Assembly: GCA_001941225.1 (NCBI GenBank)
Contig: MSHM01000032.1
Span: 1 to 64,000 of the forward strand
Length of the DNA: 64,000 bases
Reading direction: 5' to 3'
Source of the DNA: Oscillospiraceae bacterium Zagget12
GTDB taxonomy: Bacteria; Bacillota; Clostridia; UBA1381
Part shown: piece after piece, positions 28,882 through 39,355 of the stretch
Position numbering within the stretch: the first letter of the stretch is position 1
Layout: every line of letters begins with the position of its first letter
Program-made: the position numbers and the translations under genes
Notes under the pieces: model-generated
What the model was told of the DNA's origin: nothing
What the model saw: the letters and a program-made list of their open reading frames with translations, nothing else
The model's database searches: none

Positions 28882-30423
28882 ATGGAATTGATAAAAGAAA
28901 ACATAACGGTCAATCAAGTAAATTGCAAAGGCAGCACGCAGGTGCTTGTGGACGAGGATATAATAGTTCCCGATATAAAACCCGATATATTGAAAATATT
29001 GCAGGTTGACACCGCGTCCTGTATTACAGGCAAGGAAATTACGAACGGCAGAGCGGTCATAAACGGCAGAGCGGACTTGAAAATACTGTACATACCCGAC
29101 AGCGACAGGGAAAAAATCAAGAGCATAATAACCTCCTTTGACTTTACTCAAAATGTGGACAGTCAGAAAATCTCGGGCGATATGACGCCCGTTGTGATGT
29201 CCAATGTTGACAGAGTTGAATTTTCCTTGATAAACAGCCGTAAGCTGCGCGTTAAAATCATAGTCGGAATCGATTATGAAATAATCGCGGAAAAGAATGT
29301 TGAAATAGCGGTCGAAACCGCGGACTGCGATGATGCCGAGGTACTGCGTGAAAGCGTAAAGCTGCAAAACTGCGTCGGACTGTCCGAAACCGAATTTTCA
29401 ATCAAGGACAGCATAGAGGTGCCGAACGGTCAAAGCTCCGTAGGTGAAATTTTGAAGATAGATACAAAAATATCCGATTGCGAATATAAAACCGTCACCG
29501 GTAAAATAGTCGCAAAGGGAGCCGCCAATGTATGCGCGCTCTATACCGATGATGATTGTAAAATTCGCTTTATGGAGTCGGAAATACCGTTTACCGAGGT
29601 TTTCGATTGCGACGATGCCGGAGATGAAACGATATGCGATATTGATTACAGCATATCCGATGTGAAGTATGAGGTGGCGGAGGACAGCGACGGTGACAGA
29701 AGAATAGTGTATTTGGATATTGCGGTCGCGGCGCAGATTAAGGCGACGGAAAATGTGTCGGTGGATATGATTTGCGATTGCTACGAGCCATTTATGAAAA
29801 CCGATATTTTTAAGGAGGATATAGAGCTTGAGGAAATAGTGTCGCGTCCGTCTACGCAGAACAGCATACGCGAAACGGTGGAAATAAACGCGAGCGCTCC
29901 GGGAGTGTCGGGCGTATATGACGTTATAACAAGACCGTACATAACAAAAGCTCAGCTCCAACGCGGCAAGCTCCTTGCCGAGGGCAAAATAGAGGCATAT
30001 ATATTGTATCTGACCGACAGTAATGAAAGTCCCGTATACAGTATGAAAAAGGAGCTGCCGTTCAGCTATATGCTTGACAGCGAATGCGGCGATGATGATT
30101 TAATTCCGGAAATTAAGGCGGAGGTTAAGCATACGGCATGTAATTTGAATGTGGCGGGTGAGATTGAAATAAGATGTATTCTCTCTCTCAGCGCGAACAT
30201 AATCCGCAGGAGAAAAATAGAGCTTATAAGCGACGTTATAACGGAAAAGCCGGAGAATGAGGATAAAAAGGGCATTGTGATTTACTTCGCGCAAAAGGGC
30301 GATAATCTTTGGGATATTTCAAAGCGCTACGCGGTACCCAGGGAGGAAATACTTAAATTCAACAATATGACCGAAACCGACAAGATTGAAGTAGGCTCCA
30401 GATTGTTTATTCCGGGAATGTAA
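28882..30423 (+). CDS. DUF3794 (SPOCS)/LysM-domain protein, SipL-like spore morphogenesis protein
   Basis: Repeated SPOCS-type blocks (QVLVDEDIIVPDIKPDILKILQV) and C-terminal LysM IYFAQKGDNLWDISKRYAVPREEILKFNNM...GSRLFIPGM; start placed at ATG 28882. Confidence 0.87.
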   Translation: MELIKENITVNQVNCKGSTQVLVDEDIIVPDIKPDILKILQVDTASCITGKEITNGRAVINGRADLKILYIPDSDREKIKSIITSFDFTQNVDSQKISGDMTPVVMSNVDRVEFSLINSRKLRVKIIVGIDYEIIAEKNVEIAVETADCDDAEVLRESVKLQNCVGLSETEFSIKDSIEVPNGQSSVGEILKIDTKISDCEYKTVTGKIVAKGAANVCALYTDDDCKIRFMESEIPFTEVFDCDDAGDETICDIDYSISDVKYEVAEDSDGDRRIVYLDIAVAAQIKATENVSVDMICDCYEPFMKTDIFKEDIELEEIVSRPSTQNSIRETVEINASAPGVSGVYDVITRPYITKAQLQRGKLLAEGKIEAYILYLTDSNESPVYSMKKELPFSYMLDSECGDDDLIPEIKAEVKHTACNLNVAGEIEIRCILSLSANIIRRRKIELISDVITEKPENEDKKGIVIYFAQKGDNLWDISKRYAVPREEILKFNNMTETDKIEVGSRLFIPGM

Positions 30424-30425
30424 AT

Positions 30426-30455
30426 AAAACAGCACAGCGGCAGCTGTGCTGTTTT
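30426..30455 (+). terminator. Rho-independent terminator
   Basis: aaaacagcacagc-ggca-gctgtgctgtttt. Confidence 0.8.
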
Positions 30456-30489
30456 TATGCGCCAATATGGATTTTTTCGCTAAAAACAG

Positions 30490-30518
30490 TTGTAATTTTA
30501 ATCAAAGTGCGATATAAT
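30490..30518 (+). promoter_or_regulatory. Promoter for cysS operon
   Basis: TTGTAA-17 nt-TATAAT. Confidence 0.65.
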
Positions 30519-30556
30519 TAGATATGATTGGAAAAAGCAAAAAAGGAAGTAGTTTA

Positions 30557-31963
30557 ATGAGAATTTATAACACTCTTACAAGGCAAAAACAGGAGTTTGT
30601 TCCTATAGATAAAAACGAGGTAAAAATGTATTCCTGCGGACCGACCGTTTATGATTATTTCCATATCGGCAACGCGCGTCCGTTTATTGTGTTTGACACG
30701 ATGCGCCGTTATCTTGAATATTCGGGATATAACGTAAAATTCGTACAGAATTTTACCGATATTGACGATAAAATGATAAAACGCGCCAATGAAGAGGGAA
30801 TAACCGTAAAGGAGCTTGGCGACAGGTTTATCGCCGAGTATTTTAAAGACGCTCAGGCGATAGGCGTAAAAAAGGCGACAATCCACCCGAAAGCTACGGA
30901 GAATATTGACGCTATAATAGATGTCATAAAAAAGCTTGAGGAAAACGGATATGCCTACAATGTTGACGGAAACGTATATTTTGCGACAAAAAAATTCAAG
31001 GAATACGGCAAGCTGTCAAAGCAGCCGCTTGAAGACCTTGAGGCGGGCGCGAGAATAGACGTCAACGAAAATAAACGCGACGTTATGGACTTCGCTCTAT
31101 GGAAAAAGCAAAAAGAGGGTGAGCCCGCATGGGAAAGTCCGTGGGGATTGGGCAGACCGGGCTGGCATATAGAGTGCAGCGCTATGGTAAATAAATTCCT
31201 CGGCGAAACGATAGATATACATTCCGGCGGACAGGATTTGATATTCCCGCACCACGAAAATGAAATCGCTCAAAGCGAGTGCGCTAATTGCAAGCCTTTT
31301 GCCAATTATTGGATGCATAACGGCTATATCAATATAAACAATCAAAAAATGAGCAAATCACTGGGAAATTTCTTCACGGTCAGAGATATTCTGAAAAATT
31401 ATGACGGCGAGGTAATAAGATTTTTTATGCTGTCCGCTCACTACAGAAATCCGATTAATTTTGCCGATACACTTATGGAACAGGCAAAATCGGCAGTTGA
31501 AAGAGTGTACACCTGTATAGACAACCTTGAATTTTTGCTCAAAAACAGCGCTGACAGAGAGCTTACTGAGGCGGAAAAGGAATATTCATCAAAGCTTGAT
31601 GAATTTAAGGCTAAATTCATCTCGGCAATGGACGATGATTTAAACACGGCGGACGCTATAGCCGCGATTTTTGATATAGTTTACGCGTCAAATACCGAGC
31701 TTTCAAATGAAACAGAAAACGCAAGGGCGGCAGTCGAAAAAACGCTTGACCTTATAAGAGAGCTTGGCGGCGTGCTGGGTTTGTTCCAAAATAAAGCGGA
31801 TAAATCCATTGACGCTGAGATTGAGGAGCTTATAGAAAAGCGTAACAAGGCACGCGCCGAAAAGAACTGGGCGGAGGCTGACGCAATCCGCGATAAGCTC
31901 AAGGCAATGAACATAGTGCTAAAGGACACGCCTATGGGCGTAAAATGGAGCTATATCGAATAG
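30557..31963 (+). CDS. cysS: Cysteinyl-tRNA synthetase
   Basis: [54 protein letters not shown]. Confidence 0.96.
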   Translation: MRIYNTLTRQKQEFVPIDKNEVKMYSCGPTVYDYFHIGNARPFIVFDTMRRYLEYSGYNVKFVQNFTDIDDKMIKRANEEGITVKELGDRFIAEYFKDAQAIGVKKATIHPKATENIDAIIDVIKKLEENGYAYNVDGNVYFATKKFKEYGKLSKQPLEDLEAGARIDVNENKRDVMDFALWKKQKEGEPAWESPWGLGRPGWHIECSAMVNKFLGETIDIHSGGQDLIFPHHENEIAQSECANCKPFANYWMHNGYININNQKMSKSLGNFFTVRDILKNYDGEVIRFFMLSAHYRNPINFADTLMEQAKSAVERVYTCIDNLEFLLKNSADRELTEAEKEYSSKLDEFKAKFISAMDDDLNTADAIAAIFDIVYASNTELSNETENARAAVEKTLDLIRELGGVLGLFQNKADKSIDAEIEELIEKRNKARAEKNWAEADAIRDKLKAMNIVLKDTPMGVKWSYIE

Positions 31964-31996
31964 CAAAGCGTCAAACCTATATACAAGGAGAAAAGA

Positions 31997-32395
31997 ATGT
32001 CACTTACAGCAAAGAAACCGTCGCAGTTTTCGCCGCTTACGCTGGCTTATATCGGCGACGGTGTGTATGAGCTTTTTGTGCGGACAAGGGTTATTGAGGA
32101 ACACGAAAATCTTCCTCCGCATAAGCTGCACAAGAAAACCGTTCAATACGTAAAGGCACATTCCCAATCAAACAGCATAAACGCGATGGCGGAATATCTT
32201 ACCGAAGATGAAACGGCGGTATTCAAGCGCGGAAGAAACGCGAAATCAAACACAACACCGAAAAATGCCGATATTGCGGACTACAGACGCGCGACAGGCT
32301 TTGAGGCTCTGATTGGTTTTCTGTACCTTTCGGGAGAAACGGAAAGGCTTAACGAACTAATGAATATAGCGTATGAAAATGCGTTAGATAAATAA
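31997..32395 (+). CDS. mrnC: Mini-ribonuclease III
   Basis: LAYIGDGVYELFVRTRV, FKRGRNAKSNTTPKNADIADYRRATGFEALIGFLYL; downstream of cysS. Confidence 0.93.
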   Translation: MSLTAKKPSQFSPLTLAYIGDGVYELFVRTRVIEEHENLPPHKLHKKTVQYVKAHSQSNSINAMAEYLTEDETAVFKRGRNAKSNTTPKNADIADYRRATGFEALIGFLYLSGETERLNELMNIAYENALDK

Positions 32396-32420
32396 TATTT
32401 TAAAGGAGGAAACACGATAA

Positions 32421-33269
32421 ATGGACAAGAAAAGAGTTACAGAGCTTTCAATCATCGCCAATAATGTGCGTAAAAACGCTCTGACAGCTGTATATAATGC
32501 GGCATCAGGTCATCCGGGAGGCTCGCTTTCGATAGCGGACGCGCTTACATTGCTTTATTTTGAAGTGATGAATGTTGACCCGAAGAATCCTAAGATGGAA
32601 AACAGAGATAGGTTTGTGCTGTCCAAGGGACACACCGCGCCGGCGCTTTACGGCGTTCTTGCGGAGAGAGGATTTATTCCCAAGGAGGACGTAAAAACTT
32701 TCAGACATATTGACAGCTATCTTCAGGGACACCCCGATATGAATAAGGTGCCGGGTGTTGATATGTCAACAGGCTCGCTCGGACAGGGCGTTTCCGTGGC
32801 GGGCGGTATGGCGCTTGCAGCAAAGCTTGACAATAAGGATTACAGAGTTTATTCAATTCTCGGCGACGGCGAGCTTGAAGAAGGACAGGTATGGGAGCAG
32901 GCTATGTTTGCGGCTCACTGTAAGCTTGATAACTTCACTATTTTTATCGATAACAACGGGTTACAGATAGACGGCGATATTTCAAAGGTAATGAATCCCA
33001 ATCCCATTGACGAAAAGTTTAAGGCTTTCGGCTGGCACGTCATTGTGACGGACGCGCATAATTTTGAAAAACTTCTTGCCGTCGTTGAGGAGGCAAAGGC
33101 AACAAAGGGACAGCCGACGGCGATTATAATGAAGTCGGTAAAGGGCAAAAACGTATCCTTTATGGAAAACAATCCCGCATGGCACGGCGCGGCACCCAAA
33201 GAGGACGAATATAATAAGGCTATCGCAGAGCTTGACGAGATAATCAAAGGATTGGAGGCGAGTCTATAA
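32421..33269 (+). CDS. Transketolase, N-terminal (TPP-binding) subunit
   Basis: AASGHPGGSLSIADALTLLYF, LSKGHTAPALYGVLAERG, ILGDGELEEGQVWEQAMFA. Confidence 0.93.
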   Translation: MDKKRVTELSIIANNVRKNALTAVYNAASGHPGGSLSIADALTLLYFEVMNVDPKNPKMENRDRFVLSKGHTAPALYGVLAERGFIPKEDVKTFRHIDSYLQGHPDMNKVPGVDMSTGSLGQGVSVAGGMALAAKLDNKDYRVYSILGDGELEEGQVWEQAMFAAHCKLDNFTIFIDNNGLQIDGDISKVMNPNPIDEKFKAFGWHVIVTDAHNFEKLLAVVEEAKATKGQPTAIIMKSVKGKNVSFMENNPAWHGAAPKEDEYNKAIAELDEIIKGLEASL

Positions 33270-34198
33270 TGGCAAAAAAGGCTACAAGAGAATCATACGG
33301 AGCGGCGCTTGTAAAATACGGAGATAATCCGAATATCGTTGTTCTTGACGCGGACCTTTCAAAGTCTACAAAGACGGAGATGTTCAAAAAAGCATATCCG
33401 GACAGATTCATAAATATGGGTATTGCGGAGGGCAATATGATGTGCGTTGCGGCGGGTCTTGCCGCAAGCGGAAAAATCGCGTTCGCATCTACATTTGCGA
33501 TGTTCGCGGCGGGCAGAGCGTTTGAGCAGGTAAGAAATTCAATCGGCTATACTAAACTGAATGTGAAAATCGGCGCAACTCACGCGGGCATTTCGGTAGG
33601 CGAGGACGGCGCGTCGCATCAGTGCCTTGAGGATTTGGCGCTTATGCGTTCAATCCCGAATATGGTTGTAATCAATCCCGCCGACGATGCCGAGGCTATG
33701 CAGGCTGTAAAAGCCGCTATAGACCACGACGGTCCCGTATATATGAGATTCGGACGTCTTGCCGTTGAGGATATAAACGGCGAGGACTATAAGTTTGAGC
33801 TTGGCAAGGGCGTTCAGCTTAAGGACGGCGGCGACGCGACTATTATCGCGACCGGTCTTATGGTAGGAATGGCGCTTGAGGCGGCTCAAACGCTAAAGTC
33901 TGAGGGCATAGACGCGCGAGTTATAAATATTCATACAATAAAACCGATAGACGAGGATATAATAATAAAGGCGGCTAAGGAAACAGGCGCCATTGTAACG
34001 GCTGAGGAGCATTATATAATGGGCGGACTCGGCAGCGCGGTTACGGAGGTTGTATGCGCCAACGCTCCCGTTCCGGTAAAAATAATCGGCACGGATAGAT
34101 TCGGCAAATCGGGTAAGCCTGCCGAATTGTTTAAGGAGTACGGACTTACGGCTGAAAATATTGTAAAGAATGTTAAAGAAGTTATCGCAATGAAATAA
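33269..34198 (+). CDS. Transketolase, C-terminal (pyrimidine-binding) subunit
   Basis: VVLDADLSKSTKTEMF, FINMGIAEGNMMCVAAGLA, GEDGASHQCLEDLALMRSIPNM. Confidence 0.93.
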   Translation: MAKKATRESYGAALVKYGDNPNIVVLDADLSKSTKTEMFKKAYPDRFINMGIAEGNMMCVAAGLAASGKIAFASTFAMFAAGRAFEQVRNSIGYTKLNVKIGATHAGISVGEDGASHQCLEDLALMRSIPNMVVINPADDAEAMQAVKAAIDHDGPVYMRFGRLAVEDINGEDYKFELGKGVQLKDGGDATIIATGLMVGMALEAAQTLKSEGIDARVINIHTIKPIDEDIIIKAAKETGAIVTAEEHYIMGGLGSAVTEVVCANAPVPVKIIGTDRFGKSGKPAELFKEYGLTAENIVKNVKEVIAMK

Positions 34199-34215
34199 TT
34201 GTTAAGGAGAAAGCT

Positions 34216-34737
34216 ATGAAAAAGTTAATGCTTACGGCGGCAAGCCTGTTTATGGTGATAATGCTGTGCGCTTGCGGCGGAGGTAAAACCGCGTCCGAGC
34301 CTATTCCGGATATAGACCCCGCGGCGCTTATAACCGCGGATGACGTTGCCGCATACGCGGGATATACTCCCGTGATTGAAGAAACGGGCACAGCGCGTGA
34401 GGGCAATGTCGCGACCGTGCTTTACAGAAGTGAGCCAATCGGCGAACAGGATATTGTAAGCGTGAAAATAACTCAGTTTACCGACACAATAGGCTATCAA
34501 ACAATTTTTGAGGAGTACGAGCAGGGCAAAGCGAAACGCTCCTCGGCGGAGCTTGTGGACAGTATCGGTCAGGAGGCATATATCGCGTTCCCGACTATCC
34601 ACGTATATGACAGAGGCTGCCTGATTGAAATAACAGCCGGCTCCGGCTCAGATGAGGCTCAAAGTGAGCTGTTAAAGAGCCTTGCCGTTACGGCGGCGGC
34701 GCGCCTTGAGGAAATTGTTCCCGAATATACTAAATAA
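34216..34737 (+). CDS. Hypothetical lipoprotein
   Basis: Lipoprotein signal MKKLMLTAASLFMVIMLCACGGG; rest not recognised. Confidence 0.75.
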   Translation: MKKLMLTAASLFMVIMLCACGGGKTASEPIPDIDPAALITADDVAAYAGYTPVIEETGTAREGNVATVLYRSEPIGEQDIVSVKITQFTDTIGYQTIFEEYEQGKAKRSSAELVDSIGQEAYIAFPTIHVYDRGCLIEITAGSGSDEAQSELLKSLAVTAAARLEEIVPEYTK

Positions 34738-34743
34738 CAAAAA

Positions 34744-34794
34744 AAGAACGCATATGTGAATTGGTAATAATCTTTCACTATTGCGTTCTTTTGG
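34744..34794 (+). terminator. Rho-independent terminator
   Basis: aagaacgca..gtgaa...ttcac..tgcgttctttt nested stem. Confidence 0.7.
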
Positions 34795-34857
34795 GTTATA
34801 ATTGGCGCGGTTTATATTTATATGGACAATTATTTACACTCGAAAAGGAGTATCAAT

Positions 34858-36329
34858 ATGAATAAGCAGGAATATTTGCGCCGCATTGACGCTTTAATCG
34901 CGCGCGGCAAATTCAAGGACACATGGGAGTCGCTGTCGCAGTACACGGTTCCGCAATGGTACAGAAACGCCAAATTCGGCATATTTATTCACTGGGGCGT
35001 ATACAGCGTACCTGCGTTCGGCAGTGAATGGTATTCGAGAAATATGTATATACAAGGCTCAAAGGAGTTTGAGCATCACATTAAAACCTACGGCGCTCAC
35101 AAGGACTTCGGGTACAAGGATTTTATACCGATGTTCAAGGCGGAAAATTTCAATCCCGATGAGTGGGCGGAGCTTTTCAAAAACGCGGGCGCGGAATATG
35201 TCGTTCCCGTCGCGGAGCATCACGATGGGTTCCAGATGTACAAAAGCGATATTTCACATTGGAACGCGTATGAAATGGGACCGCGCCGCGACACGTTGGG
35301 CGAGCTTGGCGAGAGTGTGAATAAGCGCGGTATGATAAACGGCGCGTCCTCCCACAGAATTGAGCATTGGTTCTTTATGGGACACGGCAAGGACTTTGAG
35401 AGTGACGTAACGGATAATGAAAAGGAGGGCGATTTCTATTATCCCGCAATGCCGGAACCTGACCATTTTGACCTGTTTTCAGAGCCGTATCCGTCAAAGG
35501 AATTTATGGAGGATTGGCTTGTACGCTGCTGTGAGCTTGTCGATAATTACAACCCGAAGATTATTTATTTTGATTGGTGGATTCAGCATGACGCGGCAAA
35601 GCCGTACTTAAAAAATTCGCGGCGTATTACTACAACCGCGCGGTTGAGCGCGGCACGGAGGCGGTTATTAATTACAAGCACGACGCGTTTATGTTCGGTA
35701 CTGCGGTGCCGGACGTGGAGCGCGGTCAATTCACCGACGCAAAGCCGTATATTTGGCAAACGGACACGTCCGTCACGAGAAATTCGTGGTGCTATACCGA
35801 GGGCAACAGCTATAAAACTCCGAATGAAATTATCAGAACATTAATCGATGTCGTGAGCAAAAACGGCAGAATGTTACTCAATATCGGTCCCAAGGCCGAT
35901 GGCAGCATACCCGCCGAGGACAGGGAAATACTTCTCGCTATAGGCGGTTGGCTCAAGAAAAACGGCGAGGGTATTTACGGCGCAAACGTCTGGAGATACT
36001 CCGAGGAGGGTCCGACAAAGACCGTCGAGGGACAATTCAGCGACGGAGCCGAAACGGTGTATACCGAGCGCGATTTCCGCTTTACCGTCAAAGGCGACAG
36101 CGTTTATGTGTTCGCGATGAAATTCCCCGAAAGCGGATCCGTTACCGTAAAGGCTTTCGCCGACGCGGACGCAAGCAAAAAGCCTGTGTTTAACGGCATT
36201 ATAAAAAGCGTTTCCGTACTCGGCTTTGACTGCGGCGTTACATATACCCGCGACGAAAACGGACTGCATATAAACGCGCCCGAGGTTAAGAGCGAATATC
36301 CGGTTACGTTTAAGATTACAATGAAATAA
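34858..36329 (+). pseudogene. GH29 alpha-L-fucosidase, split by a -1 frameshift at 35610-35616 (programmed frameshift, sequencing error or pseudogene)
   Basis: Frame 1 (from 34858): WYRNAKFGIFIHWGVYSVPAFGSEWYSRNMY, VVPVAEHHDGFQMY, PKIIYFDWWI; continues in the -1 frame from 35616 (FAAYYYNRAVERGTEAVINYKHDAF...NGRMLLNIGPKADGSIP) to 36329. Confidence 0.85.
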
Positions 36330-36421
36330 AATTGATACATCATTATATCCCAAAAATTTCTTAAGAAATTTAAACAAAAAAGGGTTGATTTTTTTTTAGT
36401 AACTATGATAAGATAAAAAAT

Positions 36422-36450
36422 TTGACTTTTGGGTAAAATTGTGCTATAAT
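36422..36450 (+). promoter_or_regulatory. Promoter for carD
   Basis: TTGACT-17 nt-TATAAT. Confidence 0.75.
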
Positions 36451-36495
36451 ATACTTAGTGCAAAATTTGATTTTTTAGAAAGGCGGGAAAATGTG

Positions 36496-36981
36496 ATGTA
36501 TTGCGTCGGCGATAAGGTTGTACACCCTCTGCATGGTGCGGGTACAATAGAAGAAATTAAGGAAATGGAAATTGTCGGCAAAAAGCGTCAATATTATGTT
36601 GTAAAATTTGCTATAGGCAGCATGGTTACCAACATACCTATTGAAAGCAGTGACAGCATAGGAATACGTCCTGTCATAGACAAGCAGGAGGCTAAAAACG
36701 TACTTCAATGTTTCAGAGATGCGGACGTCGAAGATGACGCCAACTGGAATAAGCGTCAAAGGGATAATTTGATTAAGATAAAATCAGGTGATATTTATCA
36801 GGTGCTTGCGGTTCTTAAGGAGCTGATGTACCGTGAAAAGCTTAAAGGACTTTCAACAAGCGAAAGAAAAACTTTATGCTCCGCAAAACAGATTGTTGTA
36901 AGCGAGCTGGTTTTATCAGAGGTTGCCGATATTGGAGATATTGAAAGTATAATGAACGACACAGTCGAGGCACTGATTTAA
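36496..36981 (+). CDS. CarD/CdnL-family RNA polymerase-binding regulator
   Basis: MYCVGDKVVHPLHGAGTIEEIKEMEIVGKKRQYYVVKF. Confidence 0.92.
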   Translation: MYCVGDKVVHPLHGAGTIEEIKEMEIVGKKRQYYVVKFAIGSMVTNIPIESSDSIGIRPVIDKQEAKNVLQCFRDADVEDDANWNKRQRDNLIKIKSGDIYQVLAVLKELMYREKLKGLSTSERKTLCSAKQIVVSELVLSEVADIGDIESIMNDTVEALI

Positions 36982-36983
36982 AA

Positions 36984-37017
36984 AAACAGCACATTTCATA
37001 TAATTGGAATGTGCTGT
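36984..37017 (+). terminator. Hairpin downstream of carD
   Basis: acagcacatt...aatgtgctgt 10-bp stem; weak U tract. Confidence 0.5.
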
Positions 37018-37036
37018 ACTTACGTATGGAGGAATT

Positions 37037-37729
37037 ATGAAAATTACTGCGGTTATAGTCGCGGGCGGCAGAGGCACGAGAATGGGAGCCGGCAAGAACA
37101 AGATATTTCTAAAAATTCTCGGTGAAGAGGTAATTTGCCACACACTGCGCGCGTTTGAAAATAACGAATTTGTAGATGATATTATAGTCGTAACGGGCAA
37201 AAACGATATAACCGAATGTGCCGCGCTTATTCAGAAATATAAATTCTCAAAGGTAAGCGCTGTAGCCGAGGGCGGAGAAACGCGCCGCGAGTCCGTATTT
37301 AACGGACTTATGAGGGCAAACGGAGATATTGTTCTTATTCACGACGGCGCGAGAGCGCTTGTGACGGACAGCGAGATAAATAATTCCATTGAGGACTGCA
37401 AAAAATACGGAGCGTCGGCGGTGGGTGTAAAATGTAAGGATACGCTTAAGACGGCGGATTCGGAGGAATTTATATCGGGAACCGTAAACCGCGAATCAAC
37501 CTATCTTATACAAACGCCGCAGACGTTTTATCTTGACAAAATACTTGATTTGCATAAAAGAGCCGACCGCGAGAGCCTTAACGCCACGGACGACTGTATG
37601 ATAGCCGAGCGCTACGGAATGAAGGTAAAAATAAGCGGCGGCAGCTATGACAATATAAAGCTTACCACTCCCGAGGATATGATAATAGGCGAGAGGATAC
37701 TTAAAAGAAGAAAGGAAAACGGGATATGA
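37037..37729 (+). CDS. ispD: 2-C-methyl-D-erythritol 4-phosphate cytidylyltransferase
   Basis: [43 protein letters not shown]; overlaps ispF. Confidence 0.95.
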   Translation: MKITAVIVAGGRGTRMGAGKNKIFLKILGEEVICHTLRAFENNEFVDDIIVVTGKNDITECAALIQKYKFSKVSAVAEGGETRRESVFNGLMRANGDIVLIHDGARALVTDSEINNSIEDCKKYGASAVGVKCKDTLKTADSEEFISGTVNRESTYLIQTPQTFYLDKILDLHKRADRESLNATDDCMIAERYGMKVKISGGSYDNIKLTTPEDMIIGERILKRRKENGI

Positions 37730-38193
37730 GAATAGGTCAGGGATACGATGTTCACAAGCTGGTCGCGGGACGCGACTGTATAATATGCGGTGTCAAAATT
37801 CCCTACGAAAAGGGACTTTTGGGGCACAGCGACGCCGATGTCGCGCTCCACGCGCTTTCCGACGCTCTTCTCGGCGCGGCGGCGCTTGGCGACATAGGGA
37901 GGCATTTTCCCGATACCGATGAAAAATATAAGGGTGCGGACAGCCGTATGCTTCTCAGAGCGGTTATGAAAAAAATATCGCAAAAGGGTTACGAGGTGGA
38001 AAACGTGGACGTTACCATTGTAGCTCAAAGACCGAAAATGTCGCCGTACATCGAGGAAATGCGTAAAAACATAGCGGAGGATTTGTGCATTGATATTGCT
38101 AATGTCAATGTTAAGGCGACCACAACCGAAAGGCTCGGCTTTGAGGGCAGAGGAGAGGGAATATCCGCGACGGCGGTCGCGCTTTTGAAATAG
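37726..38193 (+). CDS. ispF: 2-C-methyl-D-erythritol 2,4-cyclodiphosphate synthase
   Basis: [58 protein letters not shown]. Confidence 0.97.
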   Translation: MRIGQGYDVHKLVAGRDCIICGVKIPYEKGLLGHSDADVALHALSDALLGAAALGDIGRHFPDTDEKYKGADSRMLLRAVMKKISQKGYEVENVDVTIVAQRPKMSPYIEEMRKNIAEDLCIDIANVNVKATTTERLGFEGRGEGISATAVALLK

Positions 38194-38205
38194 GAGGACA
38201 ATGAC

Positions 38206-39180
38206 TTGAACATATACGATTTTGACGAAACGATTTATGACAGCGACAGCACAAGGGATTTTTATTTTCACTGTCTCAGAAAATATCCGAAAATACTGCT
38301 TAGCGTTCCGGCGATGGCGTGGGCGTTTTTCCTGTATATTTTGGGATTGAAAACAAAGACGCAGTTTAAGGAAAAGATGTACCGTTTTTTGCGCTATGTT
38401 CCCGACATAGACAGTGAGCTTGATGTTTTTTGGAACAAAAACGAGCGGAAAATAAAGCGGTGGTATAGAGACAGACAAAAGGAGGACGATATTATTATAT
38501 CCGCGTCGCCCGAATTTCTGCTTGAACCCATATGCGAAAGACTCGGCATAAAATTGCTGATAGCGTCAAAGGTGGACAAGCATACGGGCTTGTACAGCGG
38601 CGAGAATTGCCACGGAGAAGAAAAGGTAAAAAGGCTTAAAGCGGAAATTCCCGATGCGGTATGCGAGGAGTTTTATTCGGATTCCTTGTCGGATACTCCT
38701 CTTGCGGAGCTTGCCGCAACGGCAAAGATAATCCGCGGCAATGAGATAATCGATTGGGACAAGTACAAGCCGTCAAAGCTAAAAATGTTCCTAAGCCGTG
38801 AATTTCTCGCTTTTCTGGTGGTGGGCGTTATAAATACCCTAAGCAATGTGGTATTTTCAACGATATATTCGATTTTTATACCGAACACCACGCTCGCATT
38901 CTTCCCGGGATATATAACCTCAAACGTGGTGTCGTATCTGCTTAACAGCAAGCTGACATTTAATGAAAGGCTGGGATTTGTAAAATTTATAAAATTCTTT
39001 ATATCGTATATACCGAACTTTGTTATTCAAACGGTTATAGTCTACCTGTTCGACCGCTTTATCCACGGCCCGAGCGTAATCGCATACGCAATCGCCGCGG
39101 TCATAGGTGTGCCGGTGACGTTTGTATTTATGAAGGTGTTTACGTTTAGAAAAGAAAAGTCCAAAAAATCCGCGAATTAA
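38206..39180 (+). CDS. HAD-IB family phosphatase fused to a GtrA-like membrane domain
   Basis: TTG start; MNIYDFDETIYDSDSTRDFY HAD motif I, N-terminal phosphatase half, C-terminal four-TM GtrA-like FLVVGVINTLSNVVFSTIYSIF...YLLNSKLTF. Confidence 0.85.
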   Translation: MNIYDFDETIYDSDSTRDFYFHCLRKYPKILLSVPAMAWAFFLYILGLKTKTQFKEKMYRFLRYVPDIDSELDVFWNKNERKIKRWYRDRQKEDDIIISASPEFLLEPICERLGIKLLIASKVDKHTGLYSGENCHGEEKVKRLKAEIPDAVCEEFYSDSLSDTPLAELAATAKIIRGNEIIDWDKYKPSKLKMFLSREFLAFLVVGVINTLSNVVFSTIYSIFIPNTTLAFFPGYITSNVVSYLLNSKLTFNERLGFVKFIKFFISYIPNFVIQTVIVYLFDRFIHGPSVIAYAIAAVIGVPVTFVFMKVFTFRKEKSKKSAN

Positions 39181-39263
39181 ACGAAAATTTTGGTGAATAT
39201 GCTTTACTTCGCCGTATTGACAAGAAAGAAAAATTGTGTTAGAATAAACATATAATAAAGAGA

Positions 39264-39300
39264 ACAAAGACGTTTCAAATTTTTTTGAGGCGTCTTTTTT
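39264..39300 (+). terminator. Rho-independent terminator
   Basis: aaagacgtttcaa-attttt-ttgaggcgtcttt-TTTT. Confidence 0.8.
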
Positions 39301-39355
39301 TCATTTTTTAGAGATTTTTATATGTTAAGGTCAGATGAAAAGGAGATGGTGTTCA

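Noticed and set aside
32421-34198. Apparent split of transketolase
   Set aside because: Two-subunit transketolases with overlapping stop/start (TAATG) are common in Firmicutes; not a frameshift.
35691-36329. ORF called as an independent 212-aa protein
   Set aside because: It is the C-terminal half of the GH29 fucosidase in the -1 frame; coding potential continues upstream to the slippery site, so it is not a separate gene.
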